A DNA stretch of 46,770 nucleotides from Bordetella sp. 02P26C-1 (lineage in GTDB: Bacteria; Pseudomonadota; Gammaproteobacteria; Burkholderiales; Burkholderiaceae_B): positions 1 to 46,770 of the forward strand of contig NZ_WSJB01000026.1 of NCBI RefSeq assembly GCF_009763255.1, in the 5' to 3' direction. Below the pieces are notes generated by a model. It did not search any database. It was not told the origin of the DNA and was given only the letters and a program-made list of their open reading frames with translations. Made by a program: the position numbers and the translations under genes. Of the stretch, positions 1 through 9,794 are shown one piece after another. Position 1 is the first letter of the stretch. Each line of letters begins with the position of its first letter.

Positions 1-1
1 G

Positions 2-2269
2 GTGTGGGCCGCGCCGGCAGAGGGTTCCCTGACGCAAACGCACGCCGGAACTGGTGATGGCGGCAGCGTCACGGTCGAAGTGGCGGGTAGCGTGCGCACA
101 CGAGGGGACAACTCGGCTGCCGTCTTTGCACAGAGTGTAGGCGGAGGCGGCGGTATCGCCGACGGCATCGCGGGCCGCGCCGGCCAGGATGGCAAGGGCA
201 GCGGCGGCGCGGTGACGATAAAGATCAACGGGCTGGTCGAGGCCACGGGCAAAAACGCCCACGGCGTTTTCGCGCAAAGCGTGGGGGAGAATAACGGCAA
301 TATCCAAGTGACCTTATCCGGCACAGGCCTGGCTCAAGGCGGCTCTGGCGAGGCCGCGGGTATCCGCCTGTCGGGCGGCAAGGGTAACCAGATTCGGATC
401 GGCGAACAGGCTCGCGTCGGGGCGCTGTCGGATATGGCGATCCGGACGGCGGGCGGCGACACGGAAATCACCAACGCTGGCAATATACGGGGGTCGGTAT
501 GGTTGCAACAGTCGAGCCCTGGCAAATTGACCAACAGCGGATCCTTGGCGGCAGGCAGCCGGCTGGATCTGGCGGGGGGCGATTTAATCAATAATGGCGT
601 ACTCACGATTGGCACCGGCGACGCCCTCGCCTCCAGCACGCTGTCCGGGAATCTGCGCCAAGGCGTGAGCGGCACTTATGCGCCGCGCGTGGATTTCGCG
701 CTGGCGCGCGCCGACATGCTCGCCATCACCGGCGAAGCCCATCTGAACGGCAAGCTGGCGATCAACGGGATGAATCACCAACCCATGCAGCGGGACATCG
801 AGGTCCTGTCCGCACAATCGGCCTATCGTGTGGATCCGGCGTTCCAAGTGGTGGATAACGCCGTGTTCCAGTACCCCACCGCATGGCGCGACAACCGCTT
901 GCACGTGGGCATCAAGGCCGATTTCTCGGCCCATAACGACGTCCTTTCGGAAGACCAGGGGCAACTCAGCTCGTACCTGGGCCGTCGCTGGAAGGGCCTG
1001 GAACAACAGTTGGCGCAGAGCGACGCACCCGCCCAGGTAAGCGCGCCGGCCACGCAAACGGCGTCCAGTACGACAGGCTCACGCTCTTTGAGCACCCTCA
1101 CCCGCGTCGCGCCCACGGCGGCCGCGACCCGGGCCGTCTCATTGGGGGTCGCCCCGCCAGAGGCCACCTCGCGAACCCCGACGGTGGCTGCATCCACGAC
1201 CTCGGTATCGTCAGGCACTGCCGCGCCCTCTCCTATCGCTCGAGAGGCTGCAAAGTACACACCGGTTTTCGACACCATCGCGCAAGCCCCGGACGCCGAG
1301 GCCTACGCCGACGTGCTGGATCAGATCGCCAACGACGCGATACAAGCTCCGGTCACCGTCATGCCCCTGGCGCACCGCATGTTTCTGAATCGCAGCTTGT
1401 CGTGCCCGATGGCTGGCGGCGCGCAAGCAAAGCCGCTCGACAGCGCATGTATCTGGGGAGACATCGAAGGCAACTGGCTGGACCGGGGCGATCAGCATCA
1501 CGACACGGGCTTCAGTTATGAGTCGGTGCGGTACATGCTAGGCGCGCAGCACCCGCTGGGGCGCGGCTGGGTCGTGGGCGGCGGCGTGTCGTATGAAGAC
1601 GCGCGCAGCAAGACCGACGACAGCATCCTCAAAACGACAGGCCATAGCGTCAGTGGCATGGCGTTTCTGCGCAAGATCGACGGGCCATGGACGGTCACCG
1701 GCGCGCTCAGCGCGGGCTATGGCAGCTACGACACCCACCGGGCCATCTCGACCGTCTCTGGCGTACAAAGGCCGAATTCCGACTGGAACACGCATTTCGC
1801 CTCCGTTCGAGCGCAGGTCGCCTACACCCATCAGCGGGAAAGCTACTACCTCAAACCCGCCCTCGATGTGGATGTGATCTATCAGCGCGTGCCGGCTTAT
1901 TCCGAGAAAGGCGGCGGTGCGTTCGATCTGGCATTCGACAGCGCGAGCGCCGTACGCACCATGATCAGCCCGTCAATGGAATTCGGCGGCACCCTGGAGG
2001 TCGCCCAGATCACCATGCGGCCATTCGTTAATGTCGGGCTCAACTGGATGCCGGATAACGACTGGAAGACCGATGCGCGGCTAAAGGCCGATCGCTCGGG
2101 CGACAGCTTCCGCTTATCCGGTAGCTTGCCGGACGTGTTCGCCGAATATCGCGTCGGCATGGAGCTGGAAACCCGCGAGGGCTTCGTGCTGCGTACCGAA
2201 TGGCGACAACGGTTGGCTGACCGCTATAACGAGCGCTCGGCGCAGCTGCGGCTGGGCATGCGGTTCTGA
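2..2269 (+). CDS. autotransporter (type V secretion), 3' part; 5' end outside window
   Basis: The reading frame is open from the window edge, so the GTG at position 2 is not a supported start; 755 codons are visible. Residues 1-330 are passenger: Gly/Ser/Thr-rich beta-helix-like sequence with two 32-residue units (residues 20-51 and 68-99) sharing the core VFAQSVG. Residues about 335-415 are a Ser/Thr/Ala/Pro-rich linker. Residues about 470-755 form the outer-membrane beta-barrel translocator, with alternating amphipathic strands and the classical C-terminal aromatic ending (RLGMRF). Two cysteines (468, 483) lie at the entry to the barrel. The family exports its own passenger to the cell surface, commonly as an adhesin or similar factor; the passenger's role cannot be told here. 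The stop codon abuts that of the convergent regulator. Confidence 0.93.
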   Translation: MWAAPAEGSLTQTHAGTGDGGSVTVEVAGSVRTRGDNSAAVFAQSVGGGGGIADGIAGRAGQDGKGSGGAVTIKINGLVEATGKNAHGVFAQSVGENNGNIQVTLSGTGLAQGGSGEAAGIRLSGGKGNQIRIGEQARVGALSDMAIRTAGGDTEITNAGNIRGSVWLQQSSPGKLTNSGSLAAGSRLDLAGGDLINNGVLTIGTGDALASSTLSGNLRQGVSGTYAPRVDFALARADMLAITGEAHLNGKLAINGMNHQPMQRDIEVLSAQSAYRVDPAFQVVDNAVFQYPTAWRDNRLHVGIKADFSAHNDVLSEDQGQLSSYLGRRWKGLEQQLAQSDAPAQVSAPATQTASSTTGSRSLSTLTRVAPTAAATRAVSLGVAPPEATSRTPTVAASTTSVSSGTAAPSPIAREAAKYTPVFDTIAQAPDAEAYADVLDQIANDAIQAPVTVMPLAHRMFLNRSLSCPMAGGAQAKPLDSACIWGDIEGNWLDRGDQHHDTGFSYESVRYMLGAQHPLGRGWVVGGGVSYEDARSKTDDSILKTTGHSVSGMAFLRKIDGPWTVTGALSAGYGSYDTHRAISTVSGVQRPNSDWNTHFASVRAQVAYTHQRESYYLKPALDVDVIYQRVPAYSEKGGGAFDLAFDSASAVRTMISPSMEFGGTLEVAQITMRPFVNVGLNWMPDNDWKTDARLKADRSGDSFRLSGSLPDVFAEYRVGMELETREGFVLRTEWRQRLADRYNERSAQLRLGMRF
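59..298 (+). repeat. two passenger repeat units inside the autotransporter gene
   Basis: Protein-level tandem repeat with a 48-residue period: residues 20-51 and 68-99 each start GG(S/A)VT, continue with a V/I-rich strand and G-V turn, and end N-x-x-(A/G)-VFAQSVG. The first unit ends in a five-glycine run and the second is degenerate (GENNG). This looks like the last two rungs of a longer repeat array continuing upstream of the window. Confidence 0.75.
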
Positions 2270-5200
2270 TTACGCGACACGCTCGTTATTGCCGTATTGG
2301 CGAGCGAGTCGCTCATCGGCCCAATGCGCATAAGGCGCCAGGCCCACGGCGTCTGCGACCATTCGCGCTTGTTGCCAGCACCCTTGCGCGCCAATCACAT
2401 CGCCCTGCGCGGCAAGGCTGTCGCCGCGCAAGCAGAGGATCTCGGGCTGCAGGCTGCTGGATCCATGCGCCGCACCCAGCGCCTGCGCCTCGTCAAGCAG
2501 GTCCCGCGCGCGGTCGAGATCGCCCATCGCGATGTACGCGCGCGCCAGCAGACATAGATGGCCGTCAACGGATACGGGCATCCCGCTGCGGATAAGAGGC
2601 AGCGCGGCCTCCATGGCTTCAAGCGCCACCGCCGCATCCGCAGCTCGCAACACACGTCCCAACATGGCGTAGCCCGTCGCGATAGCGTGCCATGTCGTCA
2701 ATTGGCTTTGGCCGCCCGTGCACGCCATCAGGTACTCGCCCGCTTGAACCGCTTGCTCCATATCACCGGCCAGATAGTGGATGCGCGCCTGCGCCAGCTG
2801 GCATAGCAATACCGCCACCCAGGCATTGCTGCGCATTGCCTCCGCTGTCGCCCGTTCGATCATGCTCAGAGCAGGCGCATACTTGCCTTGCAACCCGTAC
2901 GCCATCGCCAACGAGGCCGGCACCAGCGCGGAAGTCTGAATGCCGAACGGCGAGGGCGCCGTGAGCGGCACCTCTCGCAACAACTGACCCGCCTCGCACA
3001 GCAAGGTTTCCGCTTCCCCCCCCAGGCCACGCCACAAATAATGCTGCGCGATCGCATACGCCGCCCACCCCTGCAGACTGGCATCCTGCAAGGACTTCGC
3101 TGTCTGCATCAGCTGCTGCGCCAGCCGCAAGGCCAGCGTATGGGCGCCCGTATTCTGCGCCGTGGTCCAGCGCGCCCACAGGGCGACGATCATGGTTTGC
3201 ACATCGCCCGCGCGGCGCATCTCGGCGGCCATGCCATAGGATGACATCGCTTCGGGGTGCGCGGGTCCGGACAGCGCGGACACGACCGCGCCGCGCAGCA
3301 ACTGGCACTCGAACACGAACTGCTCGCGCTCGGTTTCGTCCGCGATCGCATCCTTGGTGCGCAACGCGCGAGCCACCAGCTCCCCGGCCTCGTGCAACTG
3401 CCCCGTGTGCAGTGCATCCATGGCGGCGCCTCGCCACCACAGTGGTGCGCGTCTGTCGCCGGCGCGTTCCAAAAAGGGCGCCACGCGAATCTGCGGCTCG
3501 TCTTGCTCCAACAGATATTGCGCGATGCGCTGACTCAATTGCGCCGCTTGCGCCGGCGCCATCAGGCTCTCAATTGCGTGTTTGACCAGCACAGGACACA
3601 CCAACGCATCGTCCAGATGGGGAAGCAGAATGCTGGCGGCGCGCAAGCCTGACGCGATGTCCGCCACGACTTTCCGATCATAGTGCACCAGCTGCGCTGC
3701 CAATTCAATGGGCAACGGTGCATCGTACAGCGCGCAGAGATAGGCAATCTGACGCGCCTGGGCGTCCACATCCCACAGTTGCGCGCAGACGATATCGCGC
3801 ATGGCCGGCGGGCGCTCGATATCATCCTGGCCAGCAGCCTGATCTAGCATCAACGCAGCCAGGCGAGGATTGCCGTGCGCCTGGCGGCCAATCGCCTCAT
3901 GCAGATCGCGGCCCAGCTTGGTGGCGCGCGCATGATGGCTCAACAGGTTGGCCACATCGCGGGCATCGAGAGGCGCAAGGTCCAAGCGCGCGTTCGCGGC
4001 GATGGCGGCGCCATCCGGTCGACGCACCACCAAGACCATCATGGGACACGCCAGCTGCATATCGGCGGCCACGCGCATCCAGCTCTGTGTAATGGAGTCC
4101 GCCCAATGCGCGTCGTCCAGCACGATCAACAACGCTCCCGGGTCGCGCGTGATACTCATCATGGCCATGCTCGCCAACCGTGGAATGTCCGCGGCCAGCG
4201 CCGCGCCCGCGATATCGGGCTCGCACAGCAGCCAGGAACGCAAAATACGCGCGTTATGCACAGGCCAGTTCAGCACCGCGGCCAGATCCTCGTCGGACGC
4301 TTCGTCCATTACCTCGGGCAGATGCTCCAGCAACCATAAGCGCAACGGATGTAGCGGCTGTTCTTGCAGGTCTTGGAAGCATCGCAACCAGATCACGCGT
4401 GCCCGCGCCTGTCCCGCCTGCGCTGCTAGCGCCGCGGCCAATAAGGATTTACCGTAGCCCGCCACGCCGCACAGGGTCAGGGTAAGCGTGCGCCTGTCTG
4501 TCAGGCAGCTGCGCCATGCCGAAACCAAGGCCGTGAACTCGCGCGTGCGGCCGACCATGCGCGATACCGATTCCAGCCGCGGCTGCCCCAATACCCGGCA
4601 CAATACCCCCTCGCGCTGGACGTCATGGATGTCATAGCCGGGCAAGCGTCGTTGCGCCTGCGCACTGATGATTACCTCGCCCGGCTGCGCCTGCGCCAAG
4701 ACAGCCAGCGCGGTCTGCGCCAGTAAATAACCATTATCGGGGCGCATGCCACCTGGGCTGCATAAACCCAGGTCGGCATGCAAGCCTATACGCATCCTCA
4801 TGCCGGCGGGCAGCTCCCGGCGCAGCAATGCCCGTGCCAGCTCCGCGGCGCGCATTGCGGGCACTGCCGACACACCCGGGTACCCCAGATAGGCGATGAA
4901 CTGATTCGCGCCGCTGGGAGCCATCCATCCACCATGCTGCTGCACGCGGCGTCGAATGGCGGCACAGGCGCGATCCAGTCTTTGCAGCGCATCGCTATCG
5001 GCCAGTAGCCCCGCATCCTCGAATTGCCAGTCCAATGCGATGGCCAGCACGGCCAGCGGCCGGAAACGGGGTGGCGTGCCGTCACTATCGACCTCCGCAT
5101 GCAAGGCATGCGATAGCGGCAGGTTCGCAATCAGCGCCTCTAGCGCCGGGTCCGGCGACGTGGCCAAATCGGCCGCCAAGGTCGCGCGGCATTGGCCATA

Positions 5201-5875
5201 TACCTTGCGCGCCTCCTCGTAGCGGCCAGTACGCACCAGCACTTCGATCAGGATGCGATAGCAACTTTCTTCCCGCGGCCACACCTGCACCCAATGCCGC
5301 GCATGACGCAAGGCATCGCGCAACTGGTTGCTGGCCAGCCAACCGCTCACCAGCCGCGCGCGGCACTGATCCATGCGCGCGCTCAAGGCCTGACGCCAGG
5401 GCTCGAACCATTCGTCCAGTGGACCGACGATGCGAGCCCGTAAATCGTCCAGCAACTCGCCTCTGAATAGCGCCAGGCACAGTTCATCATCGATCGCGCC
5501 CGGCCCATCGTCCAGCATAAGCGCAATATCGACCTGCACGCCAGGCATGTGCAAGGCAAGCCGGTCGCTGTGGACAACCAGCAGGTCGGCGCAAGGCGCG
5601 AGCGCCTGACGCAGCACGTGCAGGGCATGCCGCATGCGCGCCTTGCCCTGCGTCTCGGAAAGCTCTGGCCAGAGCAATTCGACGAGCTTGCCGCGTGCAA
5701 TCGGATTGCCGCCCGCCAACGCCAGCATCGCCAGCAACAGACGCGGCTTATCGTAAGTCAGCAGATGCGTGCGGGCTTGTCGTTGCACTTTGACTTCAAA
5801 TTGGCCCAGCACCTGCAACTGAATTGGCGGAACGGGTAGATGCACCGCACTCGCTGTCTCTTGCTTCCCTACCAT
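2270..5875 (-). CDS. SARP/BTAD transcriptional regulator with degenerate cyclase domain, STAND ATPase and TPR-like repeats
   Basis: Large (1201 aa) cytoplasmic regulator. Residues about 18-115 look like an OmpR-type winged helix and 125-245 like a bacterial transcriptional activation domain, as in AfsR/SARP proteins. Residues 272-425 resemble a class III nucleotide cyclase domain, but the second metal-binding position reads SGANQF (322-324 GAN) where active enzymes have GD, and the first Asp motif is also lost, so cyclase activity is unlikely. A Walker A motif GVAGYGKS (470-477) and a Walker B LLIVLDD (582-588) define a STAND/AAA-type ATPase. The Ala/Leu-rich C-terminal half (about 800-1190) looks like TPR helices. 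Such proteins are normally signal-gated activators. It converges on the autotransporter and is divergent from cyoA; its target and ligand are unknown. Confidence 0.88.
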   Translation of the reverse strand: MVGKQETASAVHLPVPPIQLQVLGQFEVKVQRQARTHLLTYDKPRLLLAMLALAGGNPIARGKLVELLWPELSETQGKARMRHALHVLRQALAPCADLLVVHSDRLALHMPGVQVDIALMLDDGPGAIDDELCLALFRGELLDDLRARIVGPLDEWFEPWRQALSARMDQCRARLVSGWLASNQLRDALRHARHWVQVWPREESCYRILIEVLVRTGRYEEARKVYGQCRATLAADLATSPDPALEALIANLPLSHALHAEVDSDGTPPRFRPLAVLAIALDWQFEDAGLLADSDALQRLDRACAAIRRRVQQHGGWMAPSGANQFIAYLGYPGVSAVPAMRAAELARALLRRELPAGMRMRIGLHADLGLCSPGGMRPDNGYLLAQTALAVLAQAQPGEVIISAQAQRRLPGYDIHDVQREGVLCRVLGQPRLESVSRMVGRTREFTALVSAWRSCLTDRRTLTLTLCGVAGYGKSLLAAALAAQAGQARARVIWLRCFQDLQEQPLHPLRLWLLEHLPEVMDEASDEDLAAVLNWPVHNARILRSWLLCEPDIAGAALAADIPRLASMAMMSITRDPGALLIVLDDAHWADSITQSWMRVAADMQLACPMMVLVVRRPDGAAIAANARLDLAPLDARDVANLLSHHARATKLGRDLHEAIGRQAHGNPRLAALMLDQAAGQDDIERPPAMRDIVCAQLWDVDAQARQIAYLCALYDAPLPIELAAQLVHYDRKVVADIASGLRAASILLPHLDDALVCPVLVKHAIESLMAPAQAAQLSQRIAQYLLEQDEPQIRVAPFLERAGDRRAPLWWRGAAMDALHTGQLHEAGELVARALRTKDAIADETEREQFVFECQLLRGAVVSALSGPAHPEAMSSYGMAAEMRRAGDVQTMIVALWARWTTAQNTGAHTLALRLAQQLMQTAKSLQDASLQGWAAYAIAQHYLWRGLGGEAETLLCEAGQLLREVPLTAPSPFGIQTSALVPASLAMAYGLQGKYAPALSMIERATAEAMRSNAWVAVLLCQLAQARIHYLAGDMEQAVQAGEYLMACTGGQSQLTTWHAIATGYAMLGRVLRAADAAVALEAMEAALPLIRSGMPVSVDGHLCLLARAYIAMGDLDRARDLLDEAQALGAAHGSSSLQPEILCLRGDSLAAQGDVIGAQGCWQQARMVADAVGLAPYAHWADERLARQYGNNERVA

Positions 5876-5906
5876 GACGTCCCGCCGTTTCTTATGAGAT
5901 CTCAGG

Positions 5907-5935
5907 TTGCAGTTTTACCATTTGAAACTTTTTAT
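5907..5935 (+). promoter_or_regulatory. candidate cyoA promoter in the regulator/cyoA divergent gap
   Basis: TTGCAG (5907-5912), a 17-base spacer and TTTTAT (5930-5935) point toward cyoA; the -10 match is only 4 of 6. A perfect 10-base palindrome TGAGATCTCA (5895-5904) lies just upstream and could be an operator for either gene. The whole 175-base gap (5876-6050) is AT-richer than its surroundings, as expected for a divergent promoter region. Confidence 0.3.
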
Positions 5936-6050
5936 GCCTACCTGGAATTGTTGCGGCGTAAAGGCTGCGCTTTTCTGTGGGCCCTAGATTTTTATCGTCT
6001 TCCAGCGTAGTGTTAGGCCTACCTCCACGGTCACGTTTCGGGGTTTGGCT

Positions 6051-7094
6051 ATGCCGTCTTTCTCCAGGCTGGGCGGATTGCTGTTGTGCGTGCTGGCGCC
6101 CTTTTTATTGGCTGGCTGCGATGCCGTGCTGCTATCGCCATCGGGCGACATCGCGCTGCAACAACGCAATCTCATCATCATCTCGACGGTACTGATGCTG
6201 CTGATCATCGTGCCGGTGATCACGCTGACCTTGCTGTTCGCATGGCGTTATCGCGAATCCAACACGTCAGCCAAATACGATCCGGAATGGCATCATTCCA
6301 CCGTACTGGAATTGCTAATCTGGTCTGCTCCGCTACTTATCATCATCGCACTGGGCGCAATCACTTGGGTCAGCACGCATCTGCTCGATCCGTATCGCCC
6401 CCTGGCGCGCATCGACTCGCAACGCGCAATTGCCGCTGACACCAAACCTTTGGTCGTCGAAGTCGTCGCCATGGATTGGAAATGGCTGTTCATCTATCCC
6501 GAACAAGGCATTGCCACGGTCAACGAGATGGCCGCCCCGGTAGATCGTCCGATTCACTTCAAGATCACCGCAACTTCCGTTATGAACACATTTTTCGTGC
6601 CCGCCATGGCTGGCATGATTTATGCCATGCCAGGCATGCAGACGACCTTGCATGCAGTGATTAACCGCCCGGGCGAGTATGAGGGATTTTCCGCGAACTA
6701 CAGTGGCGAGGGGTTCTCGGACATGCGCTTTCGCTTTTATGGCGTCGATGATGCCGGCTTCGAGAAATGGGTGTCCGACGTACGCGCCGCTGACGATACG
6801 CTCAGCCGTCAGGTCTATTTGAAACTTGAGCAGCCCAGCGAACGCAATCCCGTGCAGCGGTTCAGCAGTGCGGCGCCTGGTTTGTTTGAAGCCATCGTCA
6901 ACCGTTGTGTCGAGCCGAATCGTATGTGCATACGCGATGTCATGGCCATCGACGCCCAGGGCGGGCTGGGCAGATTGGGCCTGTACAACGTGACCACACT
7001 GGACCCGACCGTCCGAGAACGGCTGGGCCTGACTACCCCGCCACGAAAGTATGTGGGTGCCATGTGCACATCTCCGGACGAGCTGCTGTTATAG
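6051..7094 (+). CDS. cyoA: cytochrome bo3 quinol oxidase subunit II
   Basis: Subunit II of the proton-pumping ubiquinol oxidase in the inner membrane. ATG 6051 is preferred over the in-frame TTG at 6045 because it follows a GGGG ribosome-binding-like run and starts a clean lipoprotein signal with lipobox LLAGC (Cys23). Two membrane segments follow (signal anchor and about residues 40-65), then a periplasmic cupredoxin-like domain (MDWKWLFIYPEQGIA, then SVMNTFFVPAMAGMIYAMPG). It lacks the Cu-A cysteines of cytochrome c oxidases, which marks a quinol oxidase. The 347-residue length is slightly above the 315 of E. coli CyoA, the extra being C-terminal. First gene of cyoABCD-SURF1; 62 bases separate it from cyoB. 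Confidence 0.95.
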   Translation: MPSFSRLGGLLLCVLAPFLLAGCDAVLLSPSGDIALQQRNLIIISTVLMLLIIVPVITLTLLFAWRYRESNTSAKYDPEWHHSTVLELLIWSAPLLIIIALGAITWVSTHLLDPYRPLARIDSQRAIAADTKPLVVEVVAMDWKWLFIYPEQGIATVNEMAAPVDRPIHFKITATSVMNTFFVPAMAGMIYAMPGMQTTLHAVINRPGEYEGFSANYSGEGFSDMRFRFYGVDDAGFEKWVSDVRAADDTLSRQVYLKLEQPSERNPVQRFSSAAPGLFEAIVNRCVEPNRMCIRDVMAIDAQGGLGRLGLYNVTTLDPTVRERLGLTTPPRKYVGAMCTSPDELLL

Positions 7095-7156
7095 CGGCCA
7101 GTCATGTGGGATAGACAGGGAATTGCGAAACCGATGGTCTTTAGCCTGAGATCGAG

Positions 7157-9160
7157 ATGACGGATCAAACTGACTTAACCAAACTGATCTTCGGACGCCT
7201 GACCTGGGAGGCCATTCCCTATCACGAGCCTATCCTCATTGCCACCTTTATTGTCGTGGCGCTCGGCGGCATAGCGGTCCTGGGCGCCATCACGTATTTC
7301 GGCAAATGGGGATATCTCTGGCGCGAGTGGTTCACCAGTATCGACCATAAAAAGATCGGGATCATGTACATGGTCTTGGGCATCATCATGCTGCTGCGCG
7401 GCTTTGCGGACGCCATCATGATGCGTATCCAACAAGCCATCGCGTTTGGCGATTCGGCAGGCTATCTGCCACCGCATCATTACGATCAAATCTTCACGGC
7501 GCACGGCGTGATCATGATTTTCTTTGTCGCCATGCCGCTGGTGACAGGGCTGATGAACTATATCGTGCCCCTGCAGATCGGCGCGCGCGATGTGGCGTTT
7601 CCGTTTCTCAATAACTTCAGCTTTTGGATGACCACGGGTGGCGTGGTCCTCGTGATGCTGTCGCTATTTATTGGAGAGTTCGCGCGGACCGGGTGGCTTG
7701 CATATCCGCCTTTGTCGGGCATCATCAGCAGTCCCGACGTGGGCGTGGACTATTACATATGGGCGCTACAGATCGCGGGCGTCGGGACATTGCTATCGGG
7801 CGTGAATCTGCTCGTCACAATCGTCAAGATGCGCGCCCCCGGCATGACGCTGATGCGCATGCCGATTTTCACCTGGACGTCCTTGTGCACGAACGTGCTG
7901 ATTGTCGCGGCGTTCCCGGTGTTGACGGCGGTGCTGGCCATGTTGACCATGGACCGTTATCTGGGCACGAACTTCTTCACCGCGGATTTTGGCGGCAACG
8001 CCATGATGTATGTAAATCTCATCTGGATCTGGGGACATCCGGAGGTATATATCCTGATACTGCCGGCCTTCGGTATTTTCTCTGAAGTCGTCGCCACCTA
8101 TTGCCGCAAGCGCCTGTTCGGCTACGCATCGATGGTCTATGCCACCGTGGTGATTACGGTGTTGTCGTATCTCGTATGGCTACACCACTTCTTTACGATG
8201 GGATCGGGTGCGAGCGTGAACTCGTTCTTTGGCATCACGACCATGATCATCTCGATTCCGACCGGGGCCAAGGTCTTTAACTGGCTCTTCACGATGTATC
8301 GCGGGCGTATCCGGTTTGAAGTGCCCATGTTGTGGACCGTAGGGTTCATGGTCACGTTTGTGATCGGTGGGATGACAGGCGTGCTGCTCGCCGTGCCGCC
8401 GGCTGACTTTGTGCTGCACAACAGCTTGTTTCTCATCGCGCACTTCCATAACGTCATCATCGGCGGTGTGTTGTTTGGCCTGATGGCGGGCATCACGTAT
8501 TGGTTCCCTAAAGCCTTTGGCTATAAGCTCGATCCGTTCTGGGGCAAGTGTTCGTTCTGGTTCTGGCTGGTGGGCTTTTGGGTGGCGTTCGCCCCCGTCT
8601 ATGTTTTGGGGCTGATGGGCGTCACGCGCCGCGTGAATCACTTTGACGACATGTCGTTGCAGATCTGGTTTCAGATCGCCGCGGTGGGCGCGTTCCTGAT
8701 TGCCATTGGCATCGCGTGTTTCTTGATTCAACTGGTGGTGAGCTACCGTCGGCGCGAGTCGCTGCGTGACGTGACGGGCGACCCCTGGAATGGCCGCACG
8801 CTCGAATGGTCGACCTCCTCGCCGCCACCGCCGTACAACTTTGCCTTCACGCCACGCGTGCATGACCAGGACCCCTGGTGGCAGATGAAGCAATATGGAT
8901 ATGAACGGCCGACCGACGGATTCCTGCCGATACATATGCCGCGCAATACGTGGGCAGGCATTGTGCTGGCCGGACTCAGTGTGGTGCTGGGCTTTGCGCT
9001 GATTTGGTACATGTGGCCCCTGGCGATCATTTCATTCGTGACGTTGATCGCGGTGGCCATCTTCCATACCTTCAACTACAACCGTGAGTACTACGTGCCT
9101 GCCGAAGAGGTCGAGCGCACCGAAGCCACGCGCACAAGGTTGCTGGAGCAACATGTCTGA
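7157..9160 (+). CDS. cyoB: cytochrome bo3 quinol oxidase subunit I
   Basis: Catalytic heme-copper subunit that oxidises ubiquinol, reduces O2 to water and pumps protons. Its 667 residues match the family (E. coli 663), with E. coli residues shifted by +10: quinol-site R81, D85 and H108, low-spin heme ligand H116, Cu-B ligands H294 (WGHPEVY, with cross-linked Y298), H343 and H344, high-spin heme ligand H429 and low-spin ligand H431 (HFHN). All key residues are present, so the enzyme should be active. About 15 hydrophobic segments are visible. The ATG at 7157 follows a GAG-rich site. The stop overlaps the cyoC start by eight bases, indicating translational coupling. Confidence 0.98.
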   Translation: MTDQTDLTKLIFGRLTWEAIPYHEPILIATFIVVALGGIAVLGAITYFGKWGYLWREWFTSIDHKKIGIMYMVLGIIMLLRGFADAIMMRIQQAIAFGDSAGYLPPHHYDQIFTAHGVIMIFFVAMPLVTGLMNYIVPLQIGARDVAFPFLNNFSFWMTTGGVVLVMLSLFIGEFARTGWLAYPPLSGIISSPDVGVDYYIWALQIAGVGTLLSGVNLLVTIVKMRAPGMTLMRMPIFTWTSLCTNVLIVAAFPVLTAVLAMLTMDRYLGTNFFTADFGGNAMMYVNLIWIWGHPEVYILILPAFGIFSEVVATYCRKRLFGYASMVYATVVITVLSYLVWLHHFFTMGSGASVNSFFGITTMIISIPTGAKVFNWLFTMYRGRIRFEVPMLWTVGFMVTFVIGGMTGVLLAVPPADFVLHNSLFLIAHFHNVIIGGVLFGLMAGITYWFPKAFGYKLDPFWGKCSFWFWLVGFWVAFAPVYVLGLMGVTRRVNHFDDMSLQIWFQIAAVGAFLIAIGIACFLIQLVVSYRRRESLRDVTGDPWNGRTLEWSTSSPPPPYNFAFTPRVHDQDPWWQMKQYGYERPTDGFLPIHMPRNTWAGIVLAGLSVVLGFALIWYMWPLAIISFVTLIAVAIFHTFNYNREYYVPAEEVERTEATRTRLLEQHV

Positions 9161-9794
9161 TACTCTGAATCCCACCGTTCCCGACCGCGGATCGCCCGTC
9201 GAGGCGCCCATGTTCTACGTGCGCGGTGAATACCACCCGCAAAATGGCACACTGCTCGGGTTCTGGATGTACCTGATGAGCGACTGCTTGATCTTTGCGT
9301 GCCTGTTCGCCACGTATGGCGTACTGGGCCGCAACTATGCAGCGGGTCCGTCCGGGGCCGATCTGTTCGATTTGCCGCTGATCGCCGCCAACACCTCCTT
9401 GTTGTTGCTGTCGTCGATCACGTATGGCTTCGCCATGCTCGAAATGCGCAACCGGCGCACCGGTGTCATGCAAGCCTGGCTCGGCATCACGGGGATTCTC
9501 GGCCTGGGCTTTTTATCGCTGGAAATCTACGAGTTCTGGCATTTGATCTCCATCGGCGCCGGGCCGCAGCGCAGCGCATTTCTGACGGCGTTTTTCACCC
9601 TCGTTGGCACCCACGGCCTGCATGTGACGTTCGGCGTGATTTGGCTCGTCACCATGATGGTGCAGGTACACAAACATGGACTCATCCCGGAGAACCGGCG
9701 CCGGCTGATCTGCTTGTCCATGTTCTGGCATTTCCTGGATCTGATCTGGATCGGTGTCTTTACCTTTGTCTATCTCATGGGAGTGCTGCCATGA
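9153..9794 (+). CDS. cyoC: cytochrome bo3 quinol oxidase subunit III
   Basis: Five-helix subunit III of the quinol oxidase (213 residues; E. coli 204), which packs against subunit I and aids stability. ATG 9153 was chosen because it has a GGAG site at 9144-9147 and overlaps the end of cyoB, while the in-frame start farther upstream lies inside cyoB. Family sequences are visible, including [19 protein letters not shown] near the N-terminus, the [15 protein letters not shown] segment and a final [19 protein letters not shown] helix. The stop shares an ATGA with cyoD. Confidence 0.96.
   Translation: MSDTLNPTVPDRGSPVEAPMFYVRGEYHPQNGTLLGFWMYLMSDCLIFACLFATYGVLGRNYAAGPSGADLFDLPLIAANTSLLLLSSITYGFAMLEMRNRRTGVMQAWLGITGILGLGFLSLEIYEFWHLISIGAGPQRSAFLTAFFTLVGTHGLHVTFGVIWLVTMMVQVHKHGLIPENRRRLICLSMFWHFLDLIWIGVFTFVYLMGVLP

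Noticed and set aside
8180-8935. 251-codon minus-strand frame inside cyoB
   Set aside because: Antisense to an intact catalytic oxidase subunit; His/Arg-rich nonsense-like sequence.
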